Position numbers and translations under genes: made by a program
Notes under the pieces: model-generated
What the model was told of the DNA's origin: nothing
Databases searched by the model: none
Seen by the model: only the letters and a program-made list of their open reading frames with translations
IMG/VR virus record: IMGVR_UViG_3300029319_007985
Coordinates: 62,001-126,000 of that record
DNA from: a virus
DNA length: 64,000 nt
Reading direction: 5' to 3' (one strand)
In this document: piece by piece, positions 49,016 to 56,844 of the stretch
Layout of the letters: the number at the start of each line of letters is the position of its first letter
Numbering within the stretch: position 1 is the stretch's first letter

Positions 49016-49238
49016 AAACTACGAAGCAGGTATTTGGAACAAAGAAGAAGGACCGTCTCCGGAACAAAAGAAGGCCGAAAGAGAAAGATTGATGAAAGAG
49101 TTCTTGGCCAAAGGCGGAAAGGTAGAAAAACTTGCTCCAGGCAACGCCAAAGTATATGGCTCATTGAACAAAGGTGGAAAACCTCCTTTCACTGACGCAC
49201 AGTTGAAAGCAAAATGGAGAGAGGAAAATGGATCTTGA
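48990..49238 (+). CDS. Small charged protein, unknown
   Basis: 82 residues, overlapping the previous gene by 26 bases. Helical and highly charged ('SPEQKKAERERLMKEFLAKG') with a C-terminal 'KPPFTDAQLKAKWREENGS'. Likely a small late protein; no family recognised. Confidence 0.6.
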   Translation: MARYEGINRNYEAGIWNKEEGPSPEQKKAERERLMKEFLAKGGKVEKLAPGNAKVYGSLNKGGKPPFTDAQLKAKWREENGS

Positions 49239-49428
49239 TACCCTCAAAAGGCTGGCCGGCGTAGGGCACTCCACTAATATAAAAGAAAATCCTTCTATCA
49301 CAGGCACGGAGAAAGCAAAATATCAAAGAAAGCATAACATCGAACCTGGTTCCCAAGAATGGTTCAAACTTTGGTTCAGCCGTCCAAAAATGACTGGCGA
49401 GAACCCAATGCCAAAATCTAAAAAATAA
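49228..49428 (+). CDS. Small basic phage protein
   Basis: 66 residues. 'RKHNIEPGSQEWFKLWFSRP' followed by a short Lys tail is a motif I associate with small proteins of T4-like marine phages. N-terminus 'MDLDTLKRLAGVG' is amphipathic. Likely virion-associated; unknown function. Confidence 0.6.
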   Translation: MDLDTLKRLAGVGHSTNIKENPSITGTEKAKYQRKHNIEPGSQEWFKLWFSRPKMTGENPMPKSKK

Positions 49429-49431
49429 TTG

Positions 49432-50409
49432 ATGAACTTTTTAGAAATATCGCTGAAAACAGAACACACTTCTGTTCCTGCCCACCTAAAAATATATTGC
49501 AGTGATGAATTAGTATTTGATGATCTTATCGATAAAAATTTGGTTATAAAGAAACAATTTGAAACGCCAAAAGTATTCGAACTAAAAATAATCAAAACTG
49601 GAAAAAACATAGATTTAGTAAAAAAAGATCACATACAAAAAGTACAGATAGAAAAAGTAAGTGTAAATGGTATCAATTTGAAAATAAATGAATTTGGCAA
49701 CTTTCAAGTGCATGATAATCCTTACGTTGATGATCACACTCTACAAACAGTTGATTTGAATCTTAACGGCACGTGGACACTGCAACTACAGGAACAAAAG
49801 TTGATCGGACAATTTGAACCAGCAAAAGCAAAGTTCAGAGATGCCATACAAGACTGTGATATCGCATGTTTTGGTTGTAGTCAAACGTATGGAGTTTTTT
49901 TAGACCATAACGAAACTTGGCCATATTTTTTAGGCAAAGAACTAGGACTCAACGTGAAGAATTTTGGAATACCAGGATCAAACTACAATGAGATGACTGC
50001 ATTCATGGAATACTATGTAAAAAATTACAAAGCCAAAACAATTTTGGCGCTATTCCCACATTCGTTCAGAAGACAATCTATTGATAATGGAAAGATTGAA
50101 CACATAGGTGCTGTGGATGAACGCAACAAACATTTAATTTTCCACGGAGAAGAACATTCCATTGTGAATCTGTCGATGTGTTTTCCTGCCTGGCTAGAAA
50201 GTGTTCATGATAATATTATGGTCAGTACCTATCAACGCAGTGAACACAATTTAATGATGCTTACAAATATTAAAAAGCACATGCTACCATACTTTGATTC
50301 AGATCCTTACCCTAAAGCAAGTGATGGGAAGCATTTTGGTGTAGAACATAACCTAAGTTACGCAAAAGCACTTGCAAAGCACATCAATCAGCAAACTACA
50401 TTCCAATAA
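49432..50409 (+). CDS. Two-domain SGNH hydrolase-like protein, copy 3
   Basis: 325 residues from ATG 49432. N-terminal beta-sandwich (~1-125) related to the proteins at 46580 and 51507, followed by an SGNH domain: 'IACFGCSQTYGVFLDHNETW' (block I Ser), 'FGIPGSNYNEMTAFMEYYV' (Gly/Asn), 'TILALFPHSFRRQ' and 'DGKHFGVEHNLSYAKAL' (Asp/His). The binding module plus esterase layout suggests a virion enzyme acting on host polysaccharide. It lies in the late cluster. Confidence 0.78.
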   Translation: MNFLEISLKTEHTSVPAHLKIYCSDELVFDDLIDKNLVIKKQFETPKVFELKIIKTGKNIDLVKKDHIQKVQIEKVSVNGINLKINEFGNFQVHDNPYVDDHTLQTVDLNLNGTWTLQLQEQKLIGQFEPAKAKFRDAIQDCDIACFGCSQTYGVFLDHNETWPYFLGKELGLNVKNFGIPGSNYNEMTAFMEYYVKNYKAKTILALFPHSFRRQSIDNGKIEHIGAVDERNKHLIFHGEEHSIVNLSMCFPAWLESVHDNIMVSTYQRSEHNLMMLTNIKKHMLPYFDSDPYPKASDGKHFGVEHNLSYAKALAKHINQQTTFQ

Positions 50410-50412
50410 ATA
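50405..50412 (+). promoter_or_regulatory. T4-late-type octamer (AATAAATA), 5 bases before the ATG
   Basis: Overlaps the SGNH stop codon; ATG at 50418. No Shine-Dalgarno. Confidence 0.68.
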
Positions 50413-50417
50413 CCTTT

Positions 50418-50546
50418 ATGAAAACATGGGAAATCACAGAAGGTACTAGATGCTGGAAAGGATATGAACGTAAAGGATTCAAAATACATCCTTTCTCAAA
50501 GAAACGTGTGCCCAACTGTGTGAAAAGAAAAGCCAAAAGAAAATAA
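50418..50546 (+). CDS. Tiny basic Cys-containing late protein
   Basis: 42 residues. 'MKTWEITEG' carries the N-terminal signature (Lys at 2, Glu at 5, Ile at 6) and the body is the motif 'CWKGYERKGFK' ... 'VPNCVKRKAKRK'. The same C-W-x-G-Y ... V-P-N-C-V-K motif recurs in the protein at 50802. Likely a packaged DNA-binding or internal head peptide. Confidence 0.65.
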   Translation: MKTWEITEGTRCWKGYERKGFKIHPFSKKRVPNCVKRKAKRK

Positions 50547-50547
50547 A

Positions 50548-50805
50548 ATGAAAATTCGAGAGATCTTATACACCACAGATCGTAATTTGTTACAGCCTGA
50601 CATCAATAAAATAATAGACAAATATAGTAGCAGAGCAAAAAAGAGAAAATCAAACCTAGGATACCACAGCATGATGGCCTATCCGTTTAGAGTAGGAGAA
50701 GGTAAAAGTTGGAGTAAAAAATATAAGAAGTCTATCAACTGCAACAATCCAAAAGGCTTCTCACAGAAGGCCCACTGCGCAGGAAGAAAGAAAAAGAAAA
50801 AATGA
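50548..50805 (+). CDS. Small basic late protein with CTS-like N-terminus
   Basis: 85 residues, start 1 base after the previous stop. N-terminus 'MKIREILYTTD' has the signature; the C-terminal part 'KSINCNNPKGFSQKAHCAGR' plus a poly-Lys end is a two-Cys basic motif. Net charge is strongly positive, as in T4 internal proteins. Confidence 0.65.
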   Translation: MKIREILYTTDRNLLQPDINKIIDKYSSRAKKRKSNLGYHSMMAYPFRVGEGKSWSKKYKKSINCNNPKGFSQKAHCAGRKKKKK

Positions 50806-51497
50806 AAATTAAAGAGTTCATAATCATGCCATCTAGCATAGACACACTTGGCCTTGTCCACAAGCCAGGCCGTGGTCCAAACAACAGATTCGATTTCAAA
50901 AACAAAGCAAATAATAGAGCAAACGAAGTAGGTGAAACCAAGGAAGCACCACCAGGCACATATTTTACTAAAACAGGCAACTTAGTTAAAGGAAGATTGA
51001 CCAAGGCCGCGAAAGAAAGAGGAGCAAGAGAAACTGATCCAAAAGATGATCAAAGATCTAAAGTGCCGCCAGTCACACAAAGGAATGAAGCGAGAGGTAC
51101 CTGCTGGCATGGATATCAACAAAAAGGTTATAAGAAAAAAGGCAACAAAATGGTTCCTAATTGTGTTAAGGAAGAGGCCGCTGGTGTTGGCATAGTAACA
51201 AAACAAAACGCCACAAAAGACGTGCCTGTAGGTGGCGAATACATGAACGTAAAAAAATTAGGCCTAGGTAAAGGCAAGCCAAAAACAATAGGCGAAGAAT
51301 GGAAACAGTTCCAAGAAAATTTTGCCGACAAAAAAGTCAAAGGTAAAAGTAGGCCTGGGCGGGTCAAAAGGGCAGGAGCAAGTTGTAAAGGCTCAGTTAC
51401 AAGTTTAAGAGCAAAGGCAAAAAAATCAAGTGGTGAAAGAAGAAAGATGTATCACTGGTGTGCCAACATGAAATCCGGTAGGAAAAAATCCAGATAA
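50802..51497 (+). CDS. Basic late protein with two Cys-rich motifs and CTS-like N-terminus
   Basis: 231 residues. N-terminus 'MKIKEFIIMPS' has the signature. Motif 1 (~103-125) is 'GTCWHGYQQKGYKKKGNKMV' then P-N-C-V-K; motif 2 (~187-231) is 'RAGASCKGSVTSLRAKAKKS' to 'MYHWCANMKSGRKK'. The middle contains 'GVGIVTKQNATKDVPVGGEY', which resembles a helix-turn used in head proteins of marine phages. Likely internal virion protein. Confidence 0.65.
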   Translation: MKIKEFIIMPSSIDTLGLVHKPGRGPNNRFDFKNKANNRANEVGETKEAPPGTYFTKTGNLVKGRLTKAAKERGARETDPKDDQRSKVPPVTQRNEARGTCWHGYQQKGYKKKGNKMVPNCVKEEAAGVGIVTKQNATKDVPVGGEYMNVKKLGLGKGKPKTIGEEWKQFQENFADKKVKGKSRPGRVKRAGASCKGSVTSLRAKAKKSSGERRKMYHWCANMKSGRKKSR

Positions 51498-51506
51498 CTA
51501 CTGGAT

Positions 51507-52256
51507 ATGGACGTAATTTTAAGTTTAGGTTTTCTTTGTAACATTTTTAAAAAAGCACCAACAGTAAGGCTCTTTGCTGATGAATATTTTCTAGATGAAT
51601 TTACCTTAAAAAATACTGTTGATAAATCCACACTAAAAAGTTTATTATCAAACAAAGACAACTTTGATTTTATTTTTCCAAAAAAAGTCAGCAATTTACT
51701 AGACCCAAATGTGCAAATGGTTGACCCACAAATAGATGCTAATGTTGAATATAAATTCTATCGCATAAAAAAGTTTAATCTAAAGAAAAAAGATAAAGTC
51801 AAAGTAAAAATCGAATTTTATAATAGGGACTCTAATCATACAAACGGATTCATCACAAAAAGCACAATGGTGTGTGTTCCATACGTTTTAATTACTCCAA
51901 CCAAGATTATGAAAGACATAACAACATTTCATAAGAAGTGGTATCAAAAAGTTAAATTTGAACAGCAAAAACAAAACAAATTTAAATTTATAAAGAAATT
52001 TTACAAACACAGATCACGTCTTTTCAACTGCATAGAACATCGCAATTATTGGTTTAAGGATAGGCAGACTAAAAATTTATTATACACGTACTTCGCAGGT
52101 GGTGATGTAACGCTAGAAAGGACCTTTTATAAAAAACATAACTTGTACATCGGTGATCCAAATACCATTGGCTATGTGTTGTTTGGACACTACCAAAGGT
52201 TTAAAAAACTATCAGATAAATACCTTCAATATGAGAATCTGCGAAATAATCATTAG
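51507..52256 (+). CDS. Beta-sandwich protein with long basic tail, unknown
   Basis: 249 residues. The first ~130 resemble the ligand-binding module of the proteins at 46580 and 49432 ('APTVRLFADEYFLDEFTLKN', 'EYKFYRIKKFNLKKKDKVKV'), but the closing NGTWT strand is absent. The C-terminal half is basic and aromatic ('KWYQKVKFEQQKQNKFKFIK'). No catalytic motif. Its end contains the late promoter and start of the next gene. Confidence 0.6.
   Translation: MDVILSLGFLCNIFKKAPTVRLFADEYFLDEFTLKNTVDKSTLKSLLSNKDNFDFIFPKKVSNLLDPNVQMVDPQIDANVEYKFYRIKKFNLKKKDKVKVKIEFYNRDSNHTNGFITKSTMVCVPYVLITPTKIMKDITTFHKKWYQKVKFEQQKQNKFKFIKKFYKHRSRLFNCIEHRNYWFKDRQTKNLLYTYFAGGDVTLERTFYKKHNLYIGDPNTIGYVLFGHYQRFKKLSDKYLQYENLRNNH
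52215..52222 (+). promoter_or_regulatory. T4-late-type octamer (GATAAATA), 8 bases before the ATG
   Basis: Lies inside the end of the preceding gene and fixes the start of the next gene at ATG 52231. Confidence 0.6.
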
Positions 52257-52497
52257 AGAACAGGCCACTGCCGGCGCCACTTCTGCTGGCAATATTGCAT
52301 CTGTAGTCAGTCCACATATCGCAATAGGACCTGATAGGTTCAAGAAATCATATACAGGCACGCCTGGAAAATCAGGCACTAAGGCACCAAAGTTGCCTAA
52401 GATTGTTCAACCAAAAAAGAAAGATGGCACGGCAAAAGGCGCACATAATTTACCAGGAGTAAGTTTGTTTGGCGGGCCAGGATTTGTGAGAAGATGA
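52231..52497 (+). CDS. Small late protein with CTS-like N-terminus
   Basis: 88 residues from ATG 52231; in-frame upstream starts lie before the late promoter. 'MRICEIIIREQATAGATSAG' has the signature (Arg2, Glu5, Ile6), then a Gly/Pro/Lys-rich disordered body ('GTPGKSGTKAPKLPK'). The body looks like a packaged, unstructured peptide. No family recognised. Confidence 0.6.
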   Translation: MRICEIIIREQATAGATSAGNIASVVSPHIAIGPDRFKKSYTGTPGKSGTKAPKLPKIVQPKKKDGTAKGAHNLPGVSLFGGPGFVRR

Positions 52498-52652
52498 GTT
52501 ACTGTTTAAATTGTGGCAACGAGTGCCACGAAGGAAAAGTGTTAACAAGAACTGAAAAAACTTATGCAGTAGAAGGTGCGAAGGAATACGAAATAGAAGT
52601 CTGTAAATATTGCAGATGTGAAGACGAATTAATGGATGCTTTAGAAGAATGA
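52494..52652 (+). CDS. Small zinc-binding protein
   Basis: 52 residues, ATGA-overlapped at both ends. 'YCLNCGNECHEGK' and 'VCKYCRCEDELM' give two CxxC pairs with extra Cys, a compact zinc ribbon. Function unknown; the tight coupling to the flavoprotein gene supports translation. Confidence 0.65.
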   Translation: MSYCLNCGNECHEGKVLTRTEKTYAVEGAKEYEIEVCKYCRCEDELMDALEE

Positions 52653-53551
52653 AATTTTTAATATTCAATGGTAGTTTAAAGGCAGATGCAGAATCAAATA
52701 CTTTTGCTGTTTGCAAAATGTTACAACTGGCCTTTGATAAACTTGGACATGAATGTGAGATAGTCACATTGAGAGATCTTGACTACGAAGGATCAACTGA
52801 TGATGTAAATGATGAACTTAAACCTTATATCATGAAGATGTTCGACATGGACGGAATAATTTTTGCTACTCCAATTTGGTGGGGCACACATAGTTGTCAT
52901 ATCCAGGCCATGTTGGAAAGACTTGACTTTATATACAGTTGGGCCAAAGACAACAAGTATCAACCATTTTATAACAAAGTATTTGGCACATTAGTGTCAG
53001 GTGGTGGAGATGGATTCCAACACATTCACGGAGTACTATATTCAGCGGCATCTAATTTTGGATTTACTATTCCGCCGCAGTGTAACATCGAATCCAAGGC
53101 ACAGGGCATAGAAGAAATCAAAAAAGACGAAGACACTTACAACCAAGTTAAAAACTGTGCGACTAACATGACAGTCTGGGGAGAACTGATGAGAGCCGGA
53201 AATCCTACACTGGCGGCAAGGCACGGTAGTGTCGACGTAAACGAAGCACTGGCTGAAGGAAAAAGAATACCACGTAAAAAAGGACAAAAGAGGAAAAGCA
53301 AAAAACATAGTGACCTTTACACAGATGAAGATCCAAAAGGCACTATCCACGGACTAGGATTCAAAGACGAGGCCACAGCAAGAGCCAGTGTAACAAAAAT
53401 CCGAAAGAGCGGTAGATCACACGCACACAAGATACAGGCCGCAGTGGCAATGGAACAGAGAGCGAGAGCGGCAGGCAAATCAGGACCAGCGGCGATCTAT
53501 AGAAAATATATCAACAGCATGAAGAAAAAAACAAAGGCTAAGAAAAAATAA
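52649..53551 (+). CDS. NADPH-dependent FMN reductase fused to a basic phage domain
   Basis: 300 residues. Residues 1-185 are a flavodoxin-like FMN reductase: 'FLIFNGSLKADAESNTFAVC' (FMN phosphate site), 'FDMDGIIFATPIWWGTHSCH' (isoalloxazine loop) and 'FGTLVSGGGDGFQHIHGVLY'. Residues ~205-300 are a separate basic domain: 'KKGQKRKSKKHSDLYTDEDP', 'GTIHGLGFKDEATARASVTK', 'KSGRSHAHKIQAAVAMEQRA', 'GPAAIYRKYI' and a Lys-rich tail. The second half recurs in structural proteins of marine phages in my recollection and may tether the reductase to DNA or virion. The fusion is unusual. Confidence 0.8.
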   Translation: MKFLIFNGSLKADAESNTFAVCKMLQLAFDKLGHECEIVTLRDLDYEGSTDDVNDELKPYIMKMFDMDGIIFATPIWWGTHSCHIQAMLERLDFIYSWAKDNKYQPFYNKVFGTLVSGGGDGFQHIHGVLYSAASNFGFTIPPQCNIESKAQGIEEIKKDEDTYNQVKNCATNMTVWGELMRAGNPTLAARHGSVDVNEALAEGKRIPRKKGQKRKSKKHSDLYTDEDPKGTIHGLGFKDEATARASVTKIRKSGRSHAHKIQAAVAMEQRARAAGKSGPAAIYRKYINSMKKKTKAKKK

Positions 53552-53955
53552 TGAAAAGATTGGATATCAACGACAACACTAGTATCAGTATGCCAATAAG
53601 AAATATGATTGCAATTATAGGTGCAGTGGGCGTTGGCGTGTGGGCATACTTTGGAATCACAGAAAAATTGAATCAACATTCCACTTCGCTTACATTAATG
53701 AAAAAAGAGATGGAAGAAAACACAGAATTCAGGATAAAATATCCAAGAGGTGAATTGGGTCAGTCACAAAACGACCTTGAACAATTCATGCTTATTGAAG
53801 AACTTTACAAAACAGTTGACAAGATGGAAGGCGTGTTAGAAAACAACATGACCAATAAAGTTAATATTGAATTTTTAAGAAAACAAGTTGACAAAATGAT
53901 CGGCGATATTGAAGCACTGAAAGACGCTGATAGACAGATACAAAACGGACACTAA
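53551..53955 (+). CDS. Membrane-anchored coiled-coil protein
   Basis: 134 residues. One membrane helix (~17-36, 'RNMIAIIGAVGVGVWAYFGI') followed by a coiled coil (~37-130). A single-span protein with a coiled-coil tail could be a lysis regulator, a spanin-like protein or an injection/structural component. Context (virion cluster) favours the last. Confidence 0.6.
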   Translation: MKRLDINDNTSISMPIRNMIAIIGAVGVGVWAYFGITEKLNQHSTSLTLMKKEMEENTEFRIKYPRGELGQSQNDLEQFMLIEELYKTVDKMEGVLENNMTNKVNIEFLRKQVDKMIGDIEALKDADRQIQNGH

Positions 53956-54170
53956 TGATTGAAACAGTTGTTGCTTTATTAATGATAGTACATGGTGAAA
54001 TCAAAGAACATCGTATTCAAGACTCTATGAGTGCATGTTTACGAGGTAAAAGAACAGCAGAGAGACAGTTTTCAGCAGGGGTCAAATACCAGTGTATCAA
54101 AAGCAAGGCTGAATTAGAAGAGAATGTAGACGGTTCAAGAGCAATCAAAAAAATAATATTGGCTGAATAA
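53955..54170 (+). CDS. Small protein with hydrophobic N-terminus, unknown
   Basis: 71 residues. A short hydrophobic start (~3-13) then 'SMSACLRGKRTAERQF' and 'VKYQCIKSK'. Two Cys ~20 residues apart. Possibly a distant paralogue of the protein at 5317. Function unknown. Confidence 0.55.
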   Translation: MIETVVALLMIVHGEIKEHRIQDSMSACLRGKRTAERQFSAGVKYQCIKSKAELEENVDGSRAIKKIILAE

Positions 54171-54173
54171 ATA
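54166..54173 (+). promoter_or_regulatory. T4-late-type octamer (AATAAATA), 5 bases before the ATG
   Basis: Overlaps the upstream stop; ATG at 54179. No Shine-Dalgarno. Confidence 0.68.
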
Positions 54174-54178
54174 CACAT

Positions 54179-55681
54179 ATGCGTTTAAAAGAAATCAATC
54201 ATCCGGTACAAGCAGACACATACGAAGCAAGTATGGCCCTGAATCAGTTGCTAAAAATAGGGCAACACGCAATCAAACTACACAACCTACTTAAAGATGA
54301 ACAGGAAATGGAGTCTTGGGTGGCCAAGAAGATTGACCTAGCAGGTGACTATGTTAAAAAAGTACACGGTTACATGATGGGTGAAAAAGCAGGTTTGTAT
54401 GATGACGCAGGCGAAGGACACATGAGCAAAAGCACATTGTATCACACTGCCAAGTATGCAATACAACTTATGCAGATGATAGACAAAGGTGATGACCTAG
54501 AAGGTTGGGTGCAAAGCAAACTGAATAAGGCCGCTGATTATCTACAGGGTGCGTACAACTATGAAGAATATCAAAAACTATCTCCATACAGAGAAGACCT
54601 AGACGGATCAACATTTTCAAAACACAAAGAAATTATCAAAAAAAACATAGACGAGATATTGGCCAAAGAAACTGATCTAGATGACACAGACACAAAACCA
54701 GGCATGATGAGGATCCTTGGCAAAAGAGTTAATGACGTGGAAAAAGAAATGTCAAAAAAAATGCGTAAAGAACCGCCTGTGTTAGACAAAGACTTTGATG
54801 ACCAACCGAGATACAAAGGACAAAGAATAGATGTTGGTGAAAAACATGGTGGCGAACACAGCACATCAGGTAGAAGCATGACCAAGGGCGAAATGAACAA
54901 AAGAGAAAAAATTGTTAAAGCAATGAAGAAAGACAAAGCAGGATTCAAGAAAAGATATGGTAAAGATGCAGACGCAGTGATGTATGCCACAGCAACCAAA
55001 CAAGCAATGGGCGAGGACAAGTACGAATTCAGAGGCAATCCTTTTCCTATATTGGGCAAAGCAGAAAGTTATCTAAACTACGGTTCGGACATGGCAAAAG
55101 CCATCATGAACAACAGTGACAATTTGAAGGCCATGGCACAAACCTACTTGGACAGAGTACCTAGTTTCGTAAACACAGAGATGAAAGAAATATTTCCTAA
55201 AAACGAAAGCGGTATCATGTACAGAGCGGGTGTTAAAAAATACGGCAAAGCAGGTATGAAAGCCATACAAAGTGCCGCAGGCAAAGGTGCTAGTCATCAA
55301 GAAATAGGTAAAATTAAAGACAAGTATTTGAAAGACGATGAAATCGACGAAGGACTTAAAGACACACTTCAAAAATTGGCGGCCGCTGGAATAATTGTTG
55401 GTACAATGGCCGGTGCTGGATCTATGATTAATGCTTTAGATAATAGTGTGCCTGCAATGAAAGCCATGAATACTGCTTACAAAATGGCAACTGATGCAGG
55501 TAATGAAGAACTAGCACAAATGATTAAAAATGATATTTCAGCAGTAAAAGTAAGACTAAGTTCAGGCAAAGATTTAAACTTTGTGAAAGCAATGCAGGAC
55601 AAATATAGTAAATTCATGCCAACAGAAGGTTTAGCGTATGAGTCAAAACTCGCTGTACTGCTTAATCAACAACTTAAATAA
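54179..55681 (+). CDS. Large late protein with CTS-like N-terminus, probably internal virion protein
   Basis: 500 residues. N-terminus 'MRLKEINHPVQ' has the signature. Residues ~15-125 are helical and include two repeated segments ('WVAKKIDLAGDYVKKVHGYM' and 'WVQSKLNKAADYLQGAYNYE'), i.e. a tandem duplication. Residues ~235-290 have the marine-phage motif 'KKDKAGFKKRYGKDADAVMY'. Residues ~400-430 are a hydrophobic Gly-rich helix ('AAAGIIVGTMAGAGSMINAL'). The mixture of DNA-binding, repeat and hydrophobic parts suits an internal or ejection-type virion protein. Confidence 0.65.
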   Translation: MRLKEINHPVQADTYEASMALNQLLKIGQHAIKLHNLLKDEQEMESWVAKKIDLAGDYVKKVHGYMMGEKAGLYDDAGEGHMSKSTLYHTAKYAIQLMQMIDKGDDLEGWVQSKLNKAADYLQGAYNYEEYQKLSPYREDLDGSTFSKHKEIIKKNIDEILAKETDLDDTDTKPGMMRILGKRVNDVEKEMSKKMRKEPPVLDKDFDDQPRYKGQRIDVGEKHGGEHSTSGRSMTKGEMNKREKIVKAMKKDKAGFKKRYGKDADAVMYATATKQAMGEDKYEFRGNPFPILGKAESYLNYGSDMAKAIMNNSDNLKAMAQTYLDRVPSFVNTEMKEIFPKNESGIMYRAGVKKYGKAGMKAIQSAAGKGASHQEIGKIKDKYLKDDEIDEGLKDTLQKLAAAGIIVGTMAGAGSMINALDNSVPAMKAMNTAYKMATDAGNEELAQMIKNDISAVKVRLSSGKDLNFVKAMQDKYSKFMPTEGLAYESKLAVLLNQQLK

Positions 55682-55693
55682 AACAGCAACACT

Positions 55694-55701
55694 ACTAAAT
55701 A
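55694..55701 (+). promoter_or_regulatory. Late-type octamer (ACTAAATA), 6 bases before the ATG
   Basis: ACTAAATA, then AATCAA and the ATG at 55708. Confidence 0.55.
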
Positions 55702-55707
55702 AATCAA

Positions 55708-56832
55708 ATGGCAAGTAAAAAACCCAAAAAAGAAAACAGTTTCGCAGACCTAGTCGCTCGTTTGAACGCAATGAGCAACATGACTAAGGAAGAAGAACGT
55801 GCATCTCTTATGGAAGCGGCTAGACAAGAGCCAAGAATATTAGATGACAAAGAAGTTTCACTGGCTGACATCGCAAAACTAGCCGGAATAAAAGAGTACC
55901 AAGAGGAACCAAAAGTTTCTGCTAAAGCAGAGAAGTTGGTTGAGTCGATCACAAAAGAATCAAGCGCAGAGTCTATAATAACAAAAGCCATAAAAGAATC
56001 AGATGCAGATGAATCAATTTCAACACAAATTAAAAAAGAGGTTACAGAAGAATCTAAAAGATTAGACAAAATTGCAGAATTGGAAGCGCAATTGGCAGAA
56101 TTAAAAGCACAGGAAAAAGAAGAAGCAACACTGGATTCAGATGCTTTCAAAGAAACATTTGTAAATGAAATAACAGAATACGTAAAAGAAGCAGAAGCAG
56201 ACAAACTTGCAGAACTATATAATGCTTTTTCAAATAACACAGTTGAAGTTAAGGAAGATTCATTTTTAATTAAAACACCAGAAACGCAAGAAGTTATAGC
56301 AGACGCAGAAAAGGCAGAAGCACCAGCAGAAGAAGAAGTTGTACAGGAAAAGGAACCAGAAGTAGACACTGAACAAGCAACTGACGAGGCTTCAGGATAC
56401 CAGGGTTCAGCAGAAGCAAGAAAACACGAAGTGACTTTAGCGGGTGATTTTACTCCAGAAGAGCCGGTGACAGAAAAAGATGCCGAATCAATTGAAAAAA
56501 TGTTACAGGACGCAGGTATTCCTGCAGAAGTAAGTCCTACCGATGAAAAATTTGATAGAGTTCAAGTACAAACAATGGCTGACAAAGATGCTATTTTAAA
56601 AGTTTTAGGTGACATGGTCGAAGAGAACATGGAAGTAGAATACACCGATGACTTATCAGAAGCAAAAAAGAAGCCTGTACCAACTTCTCCCGAAAAATGG
56701 TCCAGAGCAAAGGCCAAAGCAAGATCCAAATTTGATGTTTATCCATCTGCATATGCAAACGCATACGCCGCCAAAGAGTACAAAAAAATGGGTGGTGGTT
56801 GGAGAATGGGTAAGCCTAAGAAGAAAAAGTAA
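55708..56832 (+). CDS. Acidic scaffold-like protein with basic C-terminal motif
   Basis: 374 residues. A long Glu/Ala/Lys-rich helical region (~25-250) resembles prohead core/scaffold sequence. Residues ~250-330 form a small alpha/beta domain ('ESIEKMLQDAGIPAEVSPTD'). The end contains 'SPEKWSRAKAKARSKFDVYP' and 'SAYANAYAAKEYKKMGGGW', a basic motif I associate with virion proteins of marine T4-like phages. Probably a head core or internal protein. Confidence 0.65.
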   Translation: MASKKPKKENSFADLVARLNAMSNMTKEEERASLMEAARQEPRILDDKEVSLADIAKLAGIKEYQEEPKVSAKAEKLVESITKESSAESIITKAIKESDADESISTQIKKEVTEESKRLDKIAELEAQLAELKAQEKEEATLDSDAFKETFVNEITEYVKEAEADKLAELYNAFSNNTVEVKEDSFLIKTPETQEVIADAEKAEAPAEEEVVQEKEPEVDTEQATDEASGYQGSAEARKHEVTLAGDFTPEEPVTEKDAESIEKMLQDAGIPAEVSPTDEKFDRVQVQTMADKDAILKVLGDMVEENMEVEYTDDLSEAKKKPVPTSPEKWSRAKAKARSKFDVYPSAYANAYAAKEYKKMGGGWRMGKPKKKK

Positions 56833-56844
56833 TAAGTACGTGTG

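Noticed and set aside
54571-56369. Ser/Leu-rich minus-strand frames opposite the late proteins
   Set aside because: They are composition artefacts of Glu/Lys/Ala-rich genes on the plus strand; no ribosome site or family motif.
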